Made by a program: the position numbers and the translations under genes. The notes beneath the pieces are model-generated. The model did no database searches. It was given only the letters and a program-made list of their open reading frames with translations, and was not told the DNA's origin. From NCBI GenBank assembly GCA_963843685.1, contig CAWJLO010000008.1, forward strand, positions 310,001 to 374,000: a stretch of DNA of 64,000 bases, written 5' to 3'. Source of the stretch: DASQHL01 sp963843685. GTDB taxonomy: Bacteria; Chloroflexota; Dehalococcoidia; DSTF01; JACRBR01. Shown piece after piece: positions 51,006 to 59,334 of the stretch (position 1 is its first letter; every line of letters starts with the position of its first letter).

Positions 51006-52097
51006 CTACGCCTTGGGCGGGTCGAGGATCGCCTGGATCTGCACCGGCAAGCGGTAGCGGCGCTCACCCATACCGGCGACTTCCAGGCGGTGCATGTACT
51101 CGTTGAGCTGGCGGCGGAAGGCGGCCAGCGCCATCTTGCCACCCTCTTCCGCGCTGCCGAGCGTGTGGCCAAACAGGATGCCCAGCGACGTGCCGAAGAC
51201 CGGCGAGCCGCCCGCGACGGGTGCCGTACCCGCGCCGGCGCCGATGATGGGCTCGGCCTTCTCCAGGTAGCTGTGGATCTCCTCGCGGCGCTCCGGCTCC
51301 GTCTCCAGGATGTACTTCAGGTGCATCACGCCGAACGCCACGTGGCGCGACTCGTCCTGCGCTGACAGCCGGAAGATGCGCTTCTCGGCCTCGTTCGTGG
51401 CGATGTACTCGCCCATGCGGAAGATCGACTGCACGAGGCCCTCGCCCTGGACGTGCATGATGGCCGACATCTCCGTGAAGTCCTTCGCCTCGATGATGAC
51501 GCGCAGGCCGGCGTTGCCGCTGCTGCTCATCAGCCCGCCGCCGTTGGCGAGCGCGCGCTTGCGGAAGACGTCCAGGTGCCGCGCCTCGTCCATGATCTGC
51601 GAGGCGAGGAACATCTTGACTTCGTAGTGCTCGTTGCTGATCGCCGGGAGCCACTGGCTCGGCGTGTCGCCGGCGATGAACTCCACTTCGGTGAGGAACG
51701 TGCAGAACTGGCTGTACGCGCGCTCGACGTCGTCCGGCAGCGGCTTCAGCTCGTCCCACGGGATGTCGGTCGCCGACGACCACTGGCGCTGTACGGCCTC
51801 TTCGTAGAGCATCGCCGCGTTGTCCGACCAGATGTCCGACTTCTTGCGCACGTGGTAGCCGATGCGCGGCACGCCGTTGAGGTGCGCGGCGCCGCGTGGC
51901 GCCATCGTCAGCGCGTCCGACTCGTCGGGAGCGTCGCCATACGACCCCTTGTTGATCTCCTCGAGCGTCAGGCCGCGCCGGCCGGGCTTCGCCCAGAAGC
52001 CGCGCTCGCCCGTGCTGTCCATCCAGCTCAGATCGACGCTCTGCGTGTCGTCGGAAGCGGTATGGAGCATCTCCATCGTCTTCTGGTCAACGGCCAT
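51006..52097 (-). CDS. Ferritin-like diiron carboxylate protein
   Basis: A 363-residue four-helix-bundle protein. Iron ligands are visible in order: Glu in FLTEVEFIAGD, DEARHLDVF (ExxH), Glu in VQGEGLVQ and DESRHVAFG (ExxH). This is the arrangement of ribonucleotide reductase R2, R2-like oxidases and AurF-type N-oxygenases. The substrate is unknown, and no reductase partner or R1 subunit is adjacent, so an oxygenase or oxidase is more likely than a ribonucleotide reductase. AAAGGACGATCGCC precedes the ATG. Confidence 0.75.
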   Translation of the reverse strand: MAVDQKTMEMLHTASDDTQSVDLSWMDSTGERGFWAKPGRRGLTLEEINKGSYGDAPDESDALTMAPRGAAHLNGVPRIGYHVRKKSDIWSDNAAMLYEEAVQRQWSSATDIPWDELKPLPDDVERAYSQFCTFLTEVEFIAGDTPSQWLPAISNEHYEVKMFLASQIMDEARHLDVFRKRALANGGGLMSSSGNAGLRVIIEAKDFTEMSAIMHVQGEGLVQSIFRMGEYIATNEAEKRIFRLSAQDESRHVAFGVMHLKYILETEPERREEIHSYLEKAEPIIGAGAGTAPVAGGSPVFGTSLGILFGHTLGSAEEGGKMALAAFRRQLNEYMHRLEVAGMGERRYRLPVQIQAILDPPKA

Positions 52098-52248
52098 GGC
52101 GATCGTCCTTTCGGCACGGGAAACTTAGTGACTGCTAGATAATAGATTCGGCAAGAACGGGCTGTCAATCAACCCTGCATGCTGTTTTCGCAGACCTTGA
52201 CCTTCCGGATGGCCCGGCAACCCGTACCATGACGGCGGAGGCGCACCC

Positions 52249-52638
52249 CTGCCCCATCTAATCGTCGATGCCATGAACGTGATCGGCTCCCGGCCCGACG
52301 GCTGGTGGCGCGACCGCGACGGCGCCGTCCGGAGGCTCGTCGCCCGCCTCCAGCGCCTGGCGGAAATGACCGGCGAGCCGCTCACGCTCGTCGCCGACGG
52401 CCGCCCGCTCCGTGATCTCCCCGAAGGCGAGAACGGCGGCGTGACGGTGCTGTACGCGTGGCCGGGCCGTAACGCCGCCGATGACCGCATCGTCCAGCTG
52501 CTGGAGCGCAGCGACAATCCGACGGAGTACGAAGTGGTAACGTCGGATCGCGGCCTCGTCGCCCGCGTGCGGGAGCTGCGCGCCGAAGTGCGCGGCGCCC
52601 GCAGCCTGCTAGAGGAGTTGGACGCGCTTGAGGGATAG
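52249..52638 (+). CDS. NYN/PIN-like nuclease-fold protein with non-AUG start
   Basis: About 129 residues. HLIVDAMNVIGSRPDG is the first strand of an NYN (YacP-like) RNase fold with its catalytic Asp, and VTSDRGLVARVRELRAEV supplies the second acidic site. The ATG at 52273 would delete that strand. The frame is open from 52201 with no ATG, GTG or TTG before 52273, so CTG at 52249, 7 bases after GGCGGAGG, is proposed. It is convergent with hisB, with a 3-base gap. Confidence 0.65.
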   Translation: MPHLIVDAMNVIGSRPDGWWRDRDGAVRRLVARLQRLAEMTGEPLTLVADGRPLRDLPEGENGGVTVLYAWPGRNAADDRIVQLLERSDNPTEYEVVTSDRGLVARVRELRAEVRGARSLLEELDALEG

Positions 52639-52641
52639 CGG

Positions 52642-53226
52642 CTAGCCGATGCGCCCCTTGGTGCTCGGCGACTCCCCGTGCAGCCGCGGCTCGATGCGCG
52701 TCGCCGCACACAGCGCCCGCCCGAGCGCCTTGCACATCGCCTCGGCGCGGTGGTGGTCGTTCTCCCCGTACAGCACCCGCGCGTGCAGCGTCAGCTTCGC
52801 CTCCGTCGCGATCGAGCCCAGCAGGTGCTCCACCAGCGTCGACGGCAGCTCGCCGATCCGGTCCAGCGTCCACGTCACGTCGACCTTGCAGTACGGCCGC
52901 CCGCTGACGTCCACCGCCACCGACGCCAGCGACTCGTCGAGGGGCACCAGCGCATCCGCCATGCGCACGATCCCCTTCCGCTCGCCAAGCGCTTTGTCGA
53001 ACGCCTGCCCGATCGCGATCCCGACGTCCTCGACGGTGTGGTGCTCGTCGACGTGCAGGTCGCCCGTGGCGGTCACCGTCAGGTCGAACAGCCCGTGCTT
53101 GCCGATCTGTTCGACGAGGTGGTCGAGGAAGCCGATCCCCGTGTTCGCCGACGCCTTCCCGCTGCCGTCGAGGTCGAGGCTGACCTCGACCTTCGTCTCC
53201 TTCGTCTCGCGCGTGACCTTCGCCAT
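52642..53226 (-). CDS. hisB: Imidazoleglycerol-phosphate dehydratase
   Basis: A 194-residue monofunctional HisB. Metal-binding motifs GIGFLDHLVEQIGKHG, HVDEHHTVEDVGIAIG and YGENDHHRAEAMCKALG are all present. It dehydrates imidazole glycerol phosphate in histidine synthesis. It is the last gene of the leftward his operon, 13 bases after hisC. No phosphatase half is fused. Confidence 0.95.
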   Translation of the reverse strand: MAKVTRETKETKVEVSLDLDGSGKASANTGIGFLDHLVEQIGKHGLFDLTVTATGDLHVDEHHTVEDVGIAIGQAFDKALGERKGIVRMADALVPLDESLASVAVDVSGRPYCKVDVTWTLDRIGELPSTLVEHLLGSIATEAKLTLHARVLYGENDHHRAEAMCKALGRALCAATRIEPRLHGESPSTKGRIG

Positions 53227-53239
53227 GCGGTCCTTTGTG

Positions 53240-54364
53240 TCAGCGGCCAAGCTCGGCTCCGATCTCCCGCAGCGCGTCGACGACAATCGCGCTCTGCTCC
53301 TCGAGCCCGACGCTGATTCGCAGGTGGTTGCGCAGCGCCGGCGTGTCGAAGTGTCGCACGAAGATGCCGCGCCTGGCGAGCCGCTCCTTGACCTCCACCG
53401 CGTCCACGCCGTCCAGCCGGCACAGAATGAAGTTCGCCTCCGACGGGTAGGGCCGGATCCACGGGATCGCGGCGAGCAACTGCGCCAGCTTCTCCCGTGT
53501 GCCGGCGATCGTGCAGGCGCGCTCGTCGAGCAGAGCCCGGTCCTCCAGCGACGCCAGCATCGCCACACCGGCAGCGACGTTGAGGTTGTACGGCTGCTTG
53601 ATCGTCATGAGCACCGAAGAAAGCACCGGCGACATGACGCCGTAACCGGCCCGCAGCCCCGCCAGCCCTGCCCACTTGCTGAACGTCCGCAGCACGACCA
53701 GGTTCTCGTGGCGCTCCACCAGCTTCACCGCAGACGCCGACCCGTCGTGATGCCCGGCAAACTCCACGTACGCCTCGTCGATCACGACGATCAGGTCGAG
53801 CGCGAGCAGGTGCCGCAGCTCCTCATCCGACATGCGATTGCCGGTCGGGTTGTTCGGCGATGCGAGGAAGATGATCTTTGCGTCCGGAGCGGCCCGCTCG
53901 ATGCCGGCGACGTCGAGCGCGAAGCTCTCCTGGCGCGGCACTTCGATCACGCGGCCCCCGCACACTTCGGTCGAGAACGGGTACATACCGAAGGTCGGCG
54001 GGCAGTTGATCACACCGTCTCCGGGCGTCAGCGTCGCCCGCATCACCAGGTCGATCAGATCGTCGCTGCCGAGACCGCAGACGATGCGGCCGGCATCGAT
54101 GCCGAGGTGCGCCGCCAGCGCCTCGCGCACCTTTCGCTGATCGGGGTCGGGGTAGATGTGGTAGTCGCGCTCGCCCGCGATCGCCGCGAGCGCTTTCGGC
54201 GACGGCCCGTACGGGTTCTCGTTCCCGTCAAGCTTCAGCACGTCGGACGGCGCGATGCCGAGCCGCTCGGCCAGCACGTCCGTCGGCGTGATCGGCACGT
54301 AGCCCGGCAGTTCCAGCAGGTCCGGCCGGATCTTCGCGCGCATGTCGAACCGACGGGCGCTCAT
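53240..54364 (-). CDS. hisC: Histidinol-phosphate aminotransferase
   Basis: A 374-residue fold-type I PLP enzyme. Seen are KLDGNENPYGPSPKAL, YPDPDQRKVREALA, GLGSDDLIDLV, ASPNNPTGNRMS, VVIDEAYVEFAG and the PLP-lysine motif RTFSKWAGLAGLRAGYG. It converts imidazole-acetol phosphate and glutamate to histidinol phosphate. It overlaps hisD by ATGA, so it is translationally coupled. Confidence 0.95.
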   Translation of the reverse strand: MSARRFDMRAKIRPDLLELPGYVPITPTDVLAERLGIAPSDVLKLDGNENPYGPSPKALAAIAGERDYHIYPDPDQRKVREALAAHLGIDAGRIVCGLGSDDLIDLVMRATLTPGDGVINCPPTFGMYPFSTEVCGGRVIEVPRQESFALDVAGIERAAPDAKIIFLASPNNPTGNRMSDEELRHLLALDLIVVIDEAYVEFAGHHDGSASAVKLVERHENLVVLRTFSKWAGLAGLRAGYGVMSPVLSSVLMTIKQPYNLNVAAGVAMLASLEDRALLDERACTIAGTREKLAQLLAAIPWIRPYPSEANFILCRLDGVDAVEVKERLARRGIFVRHFDTPALRNHLRISVGLEEQSAIVVDALREIGAELGR

Positions 54365-55722
54365 TTTGGCGCCGCCGGTCGCGCGTCGTCCGCTTCGCCG
54401 CCCTGCAGCCGCAGCTCGATCGACCGCGCGTGCGCCACGAAGCCCTCGGCGCGGGCGATGCGCGCTGCCGCGGGCCCCGCCTCGCGCAGCCTCGCCGCGT
54501 CGACGGCAACGACGCTCGTCACCTTGAGGAAGTCGTGCACGCCGAGCGGTGAGGCGTACCGTGCCGCGCCCGACGTCGGCATGACGTGGCTCGGGCCAGC
54601 GGTATAGTCGCCCAGCGACTCCGGCGCGTCGTCCCCGACGAAGATGCCACCGGCGTTGCGCACCGTCTTCGCGACCGCGGCCGCGTCCCGGACGAGCAGA
54701 CACATGTGCTCCGGCGCGAACTCGCTGCCCAGCGCCACCGCCTCATCGATGCTCCCCACCACCACCGCGCCGCCCCGCGCGTCGAATGACGTGCGTGCGA
54801 TCCGCTCGCGCGGCAGCAGCTTGAGCTGGCGCTCCACCTCGCGGCCGATCGCCTCCGCCGCCTCGGCCGACGTCGTCAGCAGGATGGGCGTCGCCAGCTC
54901 GTCGTGCTCGGCCTGAGCGAGGAGGTCGGCGGCGGCGAACACCGGGTCGGCCGTCTCATCGGCAATCACGATCGTCTCGCTCGGCCCGTAGAGCGCGTCG
55001 ATGCCGACGTTGCCGAACACCTCGCGCTTGGCAACCGTAACGAAGATGCCGCCGGGCCCGACGATCTTGTCGACGCGCGGCACCGTCTGCGTGCCGTACG
55101 CCAGCGCCGCGATGCCCTCGGCGCCGCCCGCCGCGAACACGCGGTCGACGCCGGCGATGTCCGCGGCGACGAGCTTCAGCGGCGAGACCACGCCGTCCGG
55201 TCCCGCCGGCGTAATCATGATCAGTTCGTCCACACCGGCGACTTTCGCCGGGATCGCCGTCATCAGCACCGACGACGGGTACACGGCGCCGGCGCTCGTC
55301 GGCACGTACATGCCCACGCGCTCGATCGCCCGCACCTGCATCCCCACGCCGCGCTCGCTGAACGACGTCGAAGAGTGCTGGCGTTGCAGCTCGTGGTACG
55401 AGCGGATGTGCTCCGCCGCTTCGCGCAGGTCGTCGACGAGCGAGCCGTCGACGGACTGGTACGCCGCCTCGATCTCGGCGCGTGGCACCTCGAAGGACGT
55501 GCGCGCCACGCCGCTGAATGCTTTCGAATACTTCGAGAGCGCGGCGTCGCCGTCACGGCGCACGTCGTCGATGATCCGGCGCACCTGCTGTTCGACGGTC
55601 AGATCCGCGCCGAACAGTTCGGCGTTCTTCTTGCGGATCGCCTCCGGCAGTTCCGTCTCGCCGAGCGGACGCCGCCTGAGCAGCGTTCGGCGGCCCTCCT
55701 CGGCCCCGATCACGATCCTCAC
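54361..55722 (-). CDS. hisD: Histidinol dehydrogenase
   Basis: A 453-residue zinc enzyme that oxidises histidinol to histidine in two NAD-dependent steps. Seen are GMYVPTSAGAVYPSSVLM, GGAEGIAALAYGTQTVPRVD, KIVGPGGIFVTVAK, LLAQAEHDELATPILLT, EFAPEHMCLL and GPSHVMPTSGAARYASPLGV with the conserved His and Gln-equivalent sites. It starts within the last codons of the phospholipase-C-like gene and overlaps hisC, so all three are coupled. Confidence 0.95.
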   Translation of the reverse strand: MRIVIGAEEGRRTLLRRRPLGETELPEAIRKKNAELFGADLTVEQQVRRIIDDVRRDGDAALSKYSKAFSGVARTSFEVPRAEIEAAYQSVDGSLVDDLREAAEHIRSYHELQRQHSSTSFSERGVGMQVRAIERVGMYVPTSAGAVYPSSVLMTAIPAKVAGVDELIMITPAGPDGVVSPLKLVAADIAGVDRVFAAGGAEGIAALAYGTQTVPRVDKIVGPGGIFVTVAKREVFGNVGIDALYGPSETIVIADETADPVFAAADLLAQAEHDELATPILLTTSAEAAEAIGREVERQLKLLPRERIARTSFDARGGAVVVGSIDEAVALGSEFAPEHMCLLVRDAAAVAKTVRNAGGIFVGDDAPESLGDYTAGPSHVMPTSGAARYASPLGVHDFLKVTSVVAVDAARLREAGPAAARIARAEGFVAHARSIELRLQGGEADDARPAAPK

Positions 55723-56474
55723 GACAGGTACTCGCGTATGGCGATGCGGGCGCGCTCGCGCGTGTCCCGCAGGTACGACTCAATGCGCTCCGCCCCGACG
55801 TGCTCCCACGTCCGCTCGAGCAGCGGCGGGATGCGCTCGGCGAACTTCGCCGCGTCCGCTTCGTCTTCGAAGCGGAACTCCGGCAGGCGGCGCCCGAGGA
55901 AGTGCACCAGGCGCTCGACGCTCGGAAGGGCGCTCATCGCGCTGGCCGAGATGTCGCGCCACTGCTCCAGCGTCTCCCGCGCGATGAACTCGACATTCAC
56001 CTCCACGGCAGCCTCAGCCAGCGTCGTGCGGATCTCGTCCAGCCGCGAGAGGTCACGCTCGCAGTCCGCCCGCTCGACGTCCCACTGCAGCGTCTTGTCC
56101 ATGACGTCCGCCATCACGTCCCCGCTCAGCGCCGAGCGCTCGCCGAACATCGGGCGGTAGATCTGGCAGATGTAATCCTCGTCCATCACCAGGTGCGAGA
56201 TGTAGCCGGCCATGAACGCCGCCGTCTGCGGATCGAGCGCGGCGGCGTCTCGCAACGCCGGCTCCTCCTCGAACATGCGGTGCACGCCGTCCTGTTCGCC
56301 GAACTCGTCCAGCTTGAAGAAGTGCGTGCGCTCCCGGTCCCAGCGCGTCAGTGCGCGGATGTCGGGCGTGGTCGCGCCGAGGTAGTACGGGCCGCGCTCA
56401 GCGTCGACGAGCGGCGACGCCATCTCGTTCGCGAGGTCGCGCGCGACGGTGAGGTGCAGGCGGAGTCCCGGCAT
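55719..56474 (-). CDS. Zinc-dependent phospholipase C-like protein inside the his operon
   Basis: A 251-residue helical protein. LRLHLTVARDLANEM at the start and YYLGATTPDIRAL, RERTHFFKL and AGYISHLVMDEDYI match the metal-binding pattern of zinc-dependent phospholipase C relatives (PF00882): spaced His/Asp residues in an all-helix fold. No signal peptide, so a cytoplasmic role is likely. It sits 3 bases after hisG and overlaps hisD by 4 bases, which is unexpected for a histidine pathway. It could replace a missing step such as histidinol-phosphate phosphatase, which is not otherwise seen (speculative). Confidence 0.7.
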   Translation of the reverse strand: MPGLRLHLTVARDLANEMASPLVDAERGPYYLGATTPDIRALTRWDRERTHFFKLDEFGEQDGVHRMFEEEPALRDAAALDPQTAAFMAGYISHLVMDEDYICQIYRPMFGERSALSGDVMADVMDKTLQWDVERADCERDLSRLDEIRTTLAEAAVEVNVEFIARETLEQWRDISASAMSALPSVERLVHFLGRRLPEFRFEDEADAAKFAERIPPLLERTWEHVGAERIESYLRDTRERARIAIREYLS

Positions 56475-56477
56475 GGC

Positions 56478-57875
56478 TCACCCTCCCCCGCCCGCGGGGA
56501 CGGGCTCGGCGGCGCCGCTTGCGAGCTGCTCGAGGAGCGCGTCGAACACAGGCCGGAGCGCGCCCTCCGGCCGCCGCTTGTTGGCGATGACGCAGTTCGT
56601 CGATTCGAAGAAGCGCTCCAGCACCGTCAGCTTGTTCGCGCGCACGCTCGACCCCGTGTCGATGCCTTCGATCAGGATCTCCGCGTCTTCCGGCACGAAG
56701 CCCTCGGAGGCGCCGGCGATCGGGATCACGCTGTAGCGGCCGAGTTGCCGCTCACGCGCGAAGTGGTCGGCGATGTTGGGGTATTCGCTGGCAACCCGAA
56801 TGGGCGCATCGGAGCGCGCGCGCCACTCCTTCACGGCACCGGCGACGTTCTCGGCTGCCACATCCTTGACGATGGCGGCGAGCCCGTAGCGGGAGCGGCG
56901 CAGGTCAACAACCTCCTCCACCGGGCTCGACGGAAACTGCACCAGGTGATCGAACAGCCAGTCACGGCCGGTGACGGCGAGGTCGAACTGGCCGATGGCG
57001 ACCTGCTGCGGCATGTCCTGCGGCCGGATCACCTTCACGTCGACGCCGTCCACCGCGATCGACGGCCTGCGCACGACCTGTCCGTCCTCGTAGCCGTTGA
57101 CGCGGATTCCCGCCGCCTGTAGCGCAGCGATCGTGTGCGACTGTGCGTGGCCGTCGGGCAGCGCGAGCCGCAGCCGCGTGCGCGGTGACGAGGCAACGCC
57201 GGCGCGGAGACCCAGCGCCCCCGGGACGGTCAGGCCAGGCGCCGTCACGGGCGCGGCGGCGCCCGCCGCGAGCAAGCGCGAGAGCAGCGGCGTCAGATCC
57301 TTCGACGCGAGACTGTCGCGGTTGACGATCAACCACGCCGACGCGTCGAGCAGCCGTGCCAGCGGCCGCAGTCCGTGCGCTTCAACCGCGGCCGCGTCCG
57401 GCGCGGCGATGATGACGGCGTCCGCGTCCTCAGGCGGGTATGCCTCGGCGGCGCCCCACACCGGGAACACGCGATAGCGCGGGAGGCGCAGGCGCCGCGC
57501 GACCGCTTCGGCGATGTTTGGATACTCGCTCACCAGCCGGACGGGCGTCTGCGTCTCCTCGGCTGCCGCCGCGAGCCACAGCGACTGCCGGCCGAAGCCC
57601 AGATCGCGCACCCGCGTCACGCGATGCCCGGGGAAGCGCTGCGCCAGCTCCTCGATCCAGGCGAGACCGCAGACGCCGACGTCGTAGTTGCCCATCGCCA
57701 CCTGCACCGGAATGTCGCGCTCGCGGAACACGCGCGCGATGCCGGCGCCGCCGAGCGCGTCGAAGCGGAGCGCGCGCGATCCGGCGGCGTACTCCTCGAT
57801 GCCGATGCCGGCGGCTGTGAGCAGTGCGGCGGTGTCTTTGCGCAGATCTCCCGTGGGAAGCGCGATCCGGATCAA
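56478..57875 (-). CDS. hisG: ATP phosphoribosyltransferase with two fused HisG domains
   Basis: A 465-residue protein made of two HisG short-form domains in tandem, about twice normal length. The first (about 1-215: IRIALPTGDLRKDTAALL, YDVGVCGLAWIEE, SEYPNIAEAVARR) has lost the PRPP loop: it reads APDAAAVEAHGL where STGxTLxxNGL is usual. The second (about 245-450: LALPDGHAQSHT, FDLAVTGRDW, SEYPNIADHFARE, GIDTGSSVRANKL) keeps a recognisable PRPP loop. HisG makes phosphoribosyl-ATP, the first histidine step, and short forms need HisZ, encoded immediately upstream. The TTG start overlaps the hisZ stop (TTGA); GGAG lies about 8 bases upstream. Confidence 0.88.
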   Translation of the reverse strand: MIRIALPTGDLRKDTAALLTAAGIGIEEYAAGSRALRFDALGGAGIARVFRERDIPVQVAMGNYDVGVCGLAWIEELAQRFPGHRVTRVRDLGFGRQSLWLAAAAEETQTPVRLVSEYPNIAEAVARRLRLPRYRVFPVWGAAEAYPPEDADAVIIAAPDAAAVEAHGLRPLARLLDASAWLIVNRDSLASKDLTPLLSRLLAAGAAAPVTAPGLTVPGALGLRAGVASSPRTRLRLALPDGHAQSHTIAALQAAGIRVNGYEDGQVVRRPSIAVDGVDVKVIRPQDMPQQVAIGQFDLAVTGRDWLFDHLVQFPSSPVEEVVDLRRSRYGLAAIVKDVAAENVAGAVKEWRARSDAPIRVASEYPNIADHFARERQLGRYSVIPIAGASEGFVPEDAEILIEGIDTGSSVRANKLTVLERFFESTNCVIANKRRPEGALRPVFDALLEQLASGAAEPVPAGGGG

Positions 57876-59125
57876 TGCGCGTGCTCCAGCGCCGCGACGA
57901 CGTCGTCGAGGCGCTCGAAGTCGGTGTGCGCGTCGGGCCGGGCCAGCGTGAAGTGCGGCGAGGCGGCCCGGCACGTCAGCCGGTGCGTCGGCGCGCTGTG
58001 CATGCCGTCGATCGTCTCGGCACGCACCCCTGCGTCGCGCAACCGCGCCGCTGTGTCGTACAGCGAGGCGAGCAGCGCCGGATCGCTGCCGCCCGTCGGG
58101 CCGTCCGCCTGCACGACGACACGTGGGCCCTCTGCGCCGGTGTGCGAACCCGGCAGGATCTCGAGGATGTTGCCGAGATAGAGCGCGAAGCCGGACGCCG
58201 GCACCGAGCGTCCGCCGACGAGGCCGATCAGGTTGTCGTAGCGGCCACCGATCGCGACCCGGGCGCCGGCCGCATCGAGCTTCATCACCAGGCCGGAGTA
58301 GTACTCGAAACTGCGCGCCAACGCGGCCTGGATCGTCGGCCGCACGCCGCGCGCCTCCAGCACGGCGATGATCGACGCCAGCTCGTCGAGCGGCGACGCC
58401 AGCGCGGGGATCGCGGCCGCCAGCGAGCCGCGCAGGTTGGCGATGAAGCCACTCCCCAGCCCTTCCACGTCGAACAGCATGCGCAGCGGCGCGTTGAGCT
58501 GCGGCAGCCGTGCTTCCATCTCGTCGACAGCCGTCATGTCGCCGTCTAGCAACCGCGCGTAGGCCGCGGACTGCTCCTCGGCCGAAAGGCCGGCAGCGGC
58601 GAGCACGGCGCGCACGAGACCGGCATGCGAGAGCCGCACCGTTATGTCACTCAGTCCGGCCGCGCGCAGCGTCTCGAGCGCCAGCAGCGCCAGCTCCGTG
58701 TCCCCCGCTCGTCCTGTGTCGCCGATCAGCTCCACGCCGCACTGCCACTCCTCGCGCGAGGAGCCGTCGTCCGTGAACCGGAAGACGTTCTGCGCGTAGA
58801 ACAGCTTGGCGATGCGCCCGCCGTCCAGCCGCTCGGCGTACAGTCGCGCCGTCGGGATCGTGGAGTCCGGCCGCAGCACTACGCGCTCGCCGCTCCAGCC
58901 GTCCCAATCGAGGAACGAGTACACGCGGTCCAGCGTCTGCGGGGAGAGCGTCCCGGCGGACGTGAACAGGTGCAGCGGCTCGATCGCCGGCGTGCGCACC
59001 TCCCTGTAACCCCAGGCGCGGCACGTCCGCGCGAAGGCATCCTCGACCCCCCGGAGGCGATCCATCTCCTCCGGCAGGAGGTCGCGCATGCCGCGTGAAC
59101 GCTGTGTTGTCGTGGCCTCGGCCAT
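57872..59125 (-). CDS. hisZ: HisZ, regulatory subunit of ATP phosphoribosyltransferase
   Basis: A 417-residue histidyl-tRNA-synthetase paralogue: GMRDLLPEEMDRL, LRPDSTIPTARLYAERL, AQNVFRFTDDG, QCGVELIGDTG and IGGRYDNLIGLVGG. The class II synthetase motifs are softened in the HisZ manner (ARSFEYYSG instead of RGLDYYTG), and it is first in the his operon next to a short-form HisG, so HisZ is favoured over HisS. HisZ gives short HisG activity and histidine feedback. ATG 59125 is preferred to longer frames; an upstream hairpin ends 23 bases before it. Confidence 0.85.
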   Translation of the reverse strand: MAEATTTQRSRGMRDLLPEEMDRLRGVEDAFARTCRAWGYREVRTPAIEPLHLFTSAGTLSPQTLDRVYSFLDWDGWSGERVVLRPDSTIPTARLYAERLDGGRIAKLFYAQNVFRFTDDGSSREEWQCGVELIGDTGRAGDTELALLALETLRAAGLSDITVRLSHAGLVRAVLAAAGLSAEEQSAAYARLLDGDMTAVDEMEARLPQLNAPLRMLFDVEGLGSGFIANLRGSLAAAIPALASPLDELASIIAVLEARGVRPTIQAALARSFEYYSGLVMKLDAAGARVAIGGRYDNLIGLVGGRSVPASGFALYLGNILEILPGSHTGAEGPRVVVQADGPTGGSDPALLASLYDTAARLRDAGVRAETIDGMHSAPTHRLTCRAASPHFTLARPDAHTDFERLDDVVAALEHAH

Positions 59126-59148
59126 GCCTGCCCCAGTACTGAGAAAAT

Positions 59149-59169
59149 CCCCGCCCGTTTCGGGCAGGG
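59149..59169 (-). terminator. Attenuator-like hairpin before the his operon
   Basis: On the minus strand, CCCTGCCCG pairs with CGGGCGGGG (one G-U pair) around AAA and is followed by ATTTTC, 23 bases before the hisZ start. It could attenuate the operon. No His-codon-rich leader peptide or T-box was found upstream. Confidence 0.5.
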
Positions 59170-59334
59170 ACGTGGCCATTCTATCGGACGCCCGCGCCTC
59201 CCACCAAGCGCGGAGAACCGCCGTCTCATCCCGCCAGCCACGCGGGGAGCGTCCAGCCCGGGCCACCTCAGCGACCTCCTACGAGGCCCGGCCCGGGCCA
59301 CAGTGCCATAATGTAGGCGGAGCAGATCCGCACG

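Noticed and set aside
51006..52097. Ribonucleotide reductase beta subunit
   Set aside because: Diiron ligands fit, but there is no R1 gene nearby and no clear R2 tyrosyl-radical or C-terminal tail signature; kept as a generic diiron protein.
57872..59125. Histidyl-tRNA synthetase (hisS)
   Set aside because: The active-site motif is altered (ARSFEYYSG), and the gene is coupled to a short-form hisG, which requires HisZ; a weaker possibility only.
59173..59330. T-box riboswitch before hisZ
   Set aside because: The minus strand has GGTGGGAGGCGCGGG, which only loosely resembles the T-box core, lacks the ACC segment, and no specifier loop was recognised.
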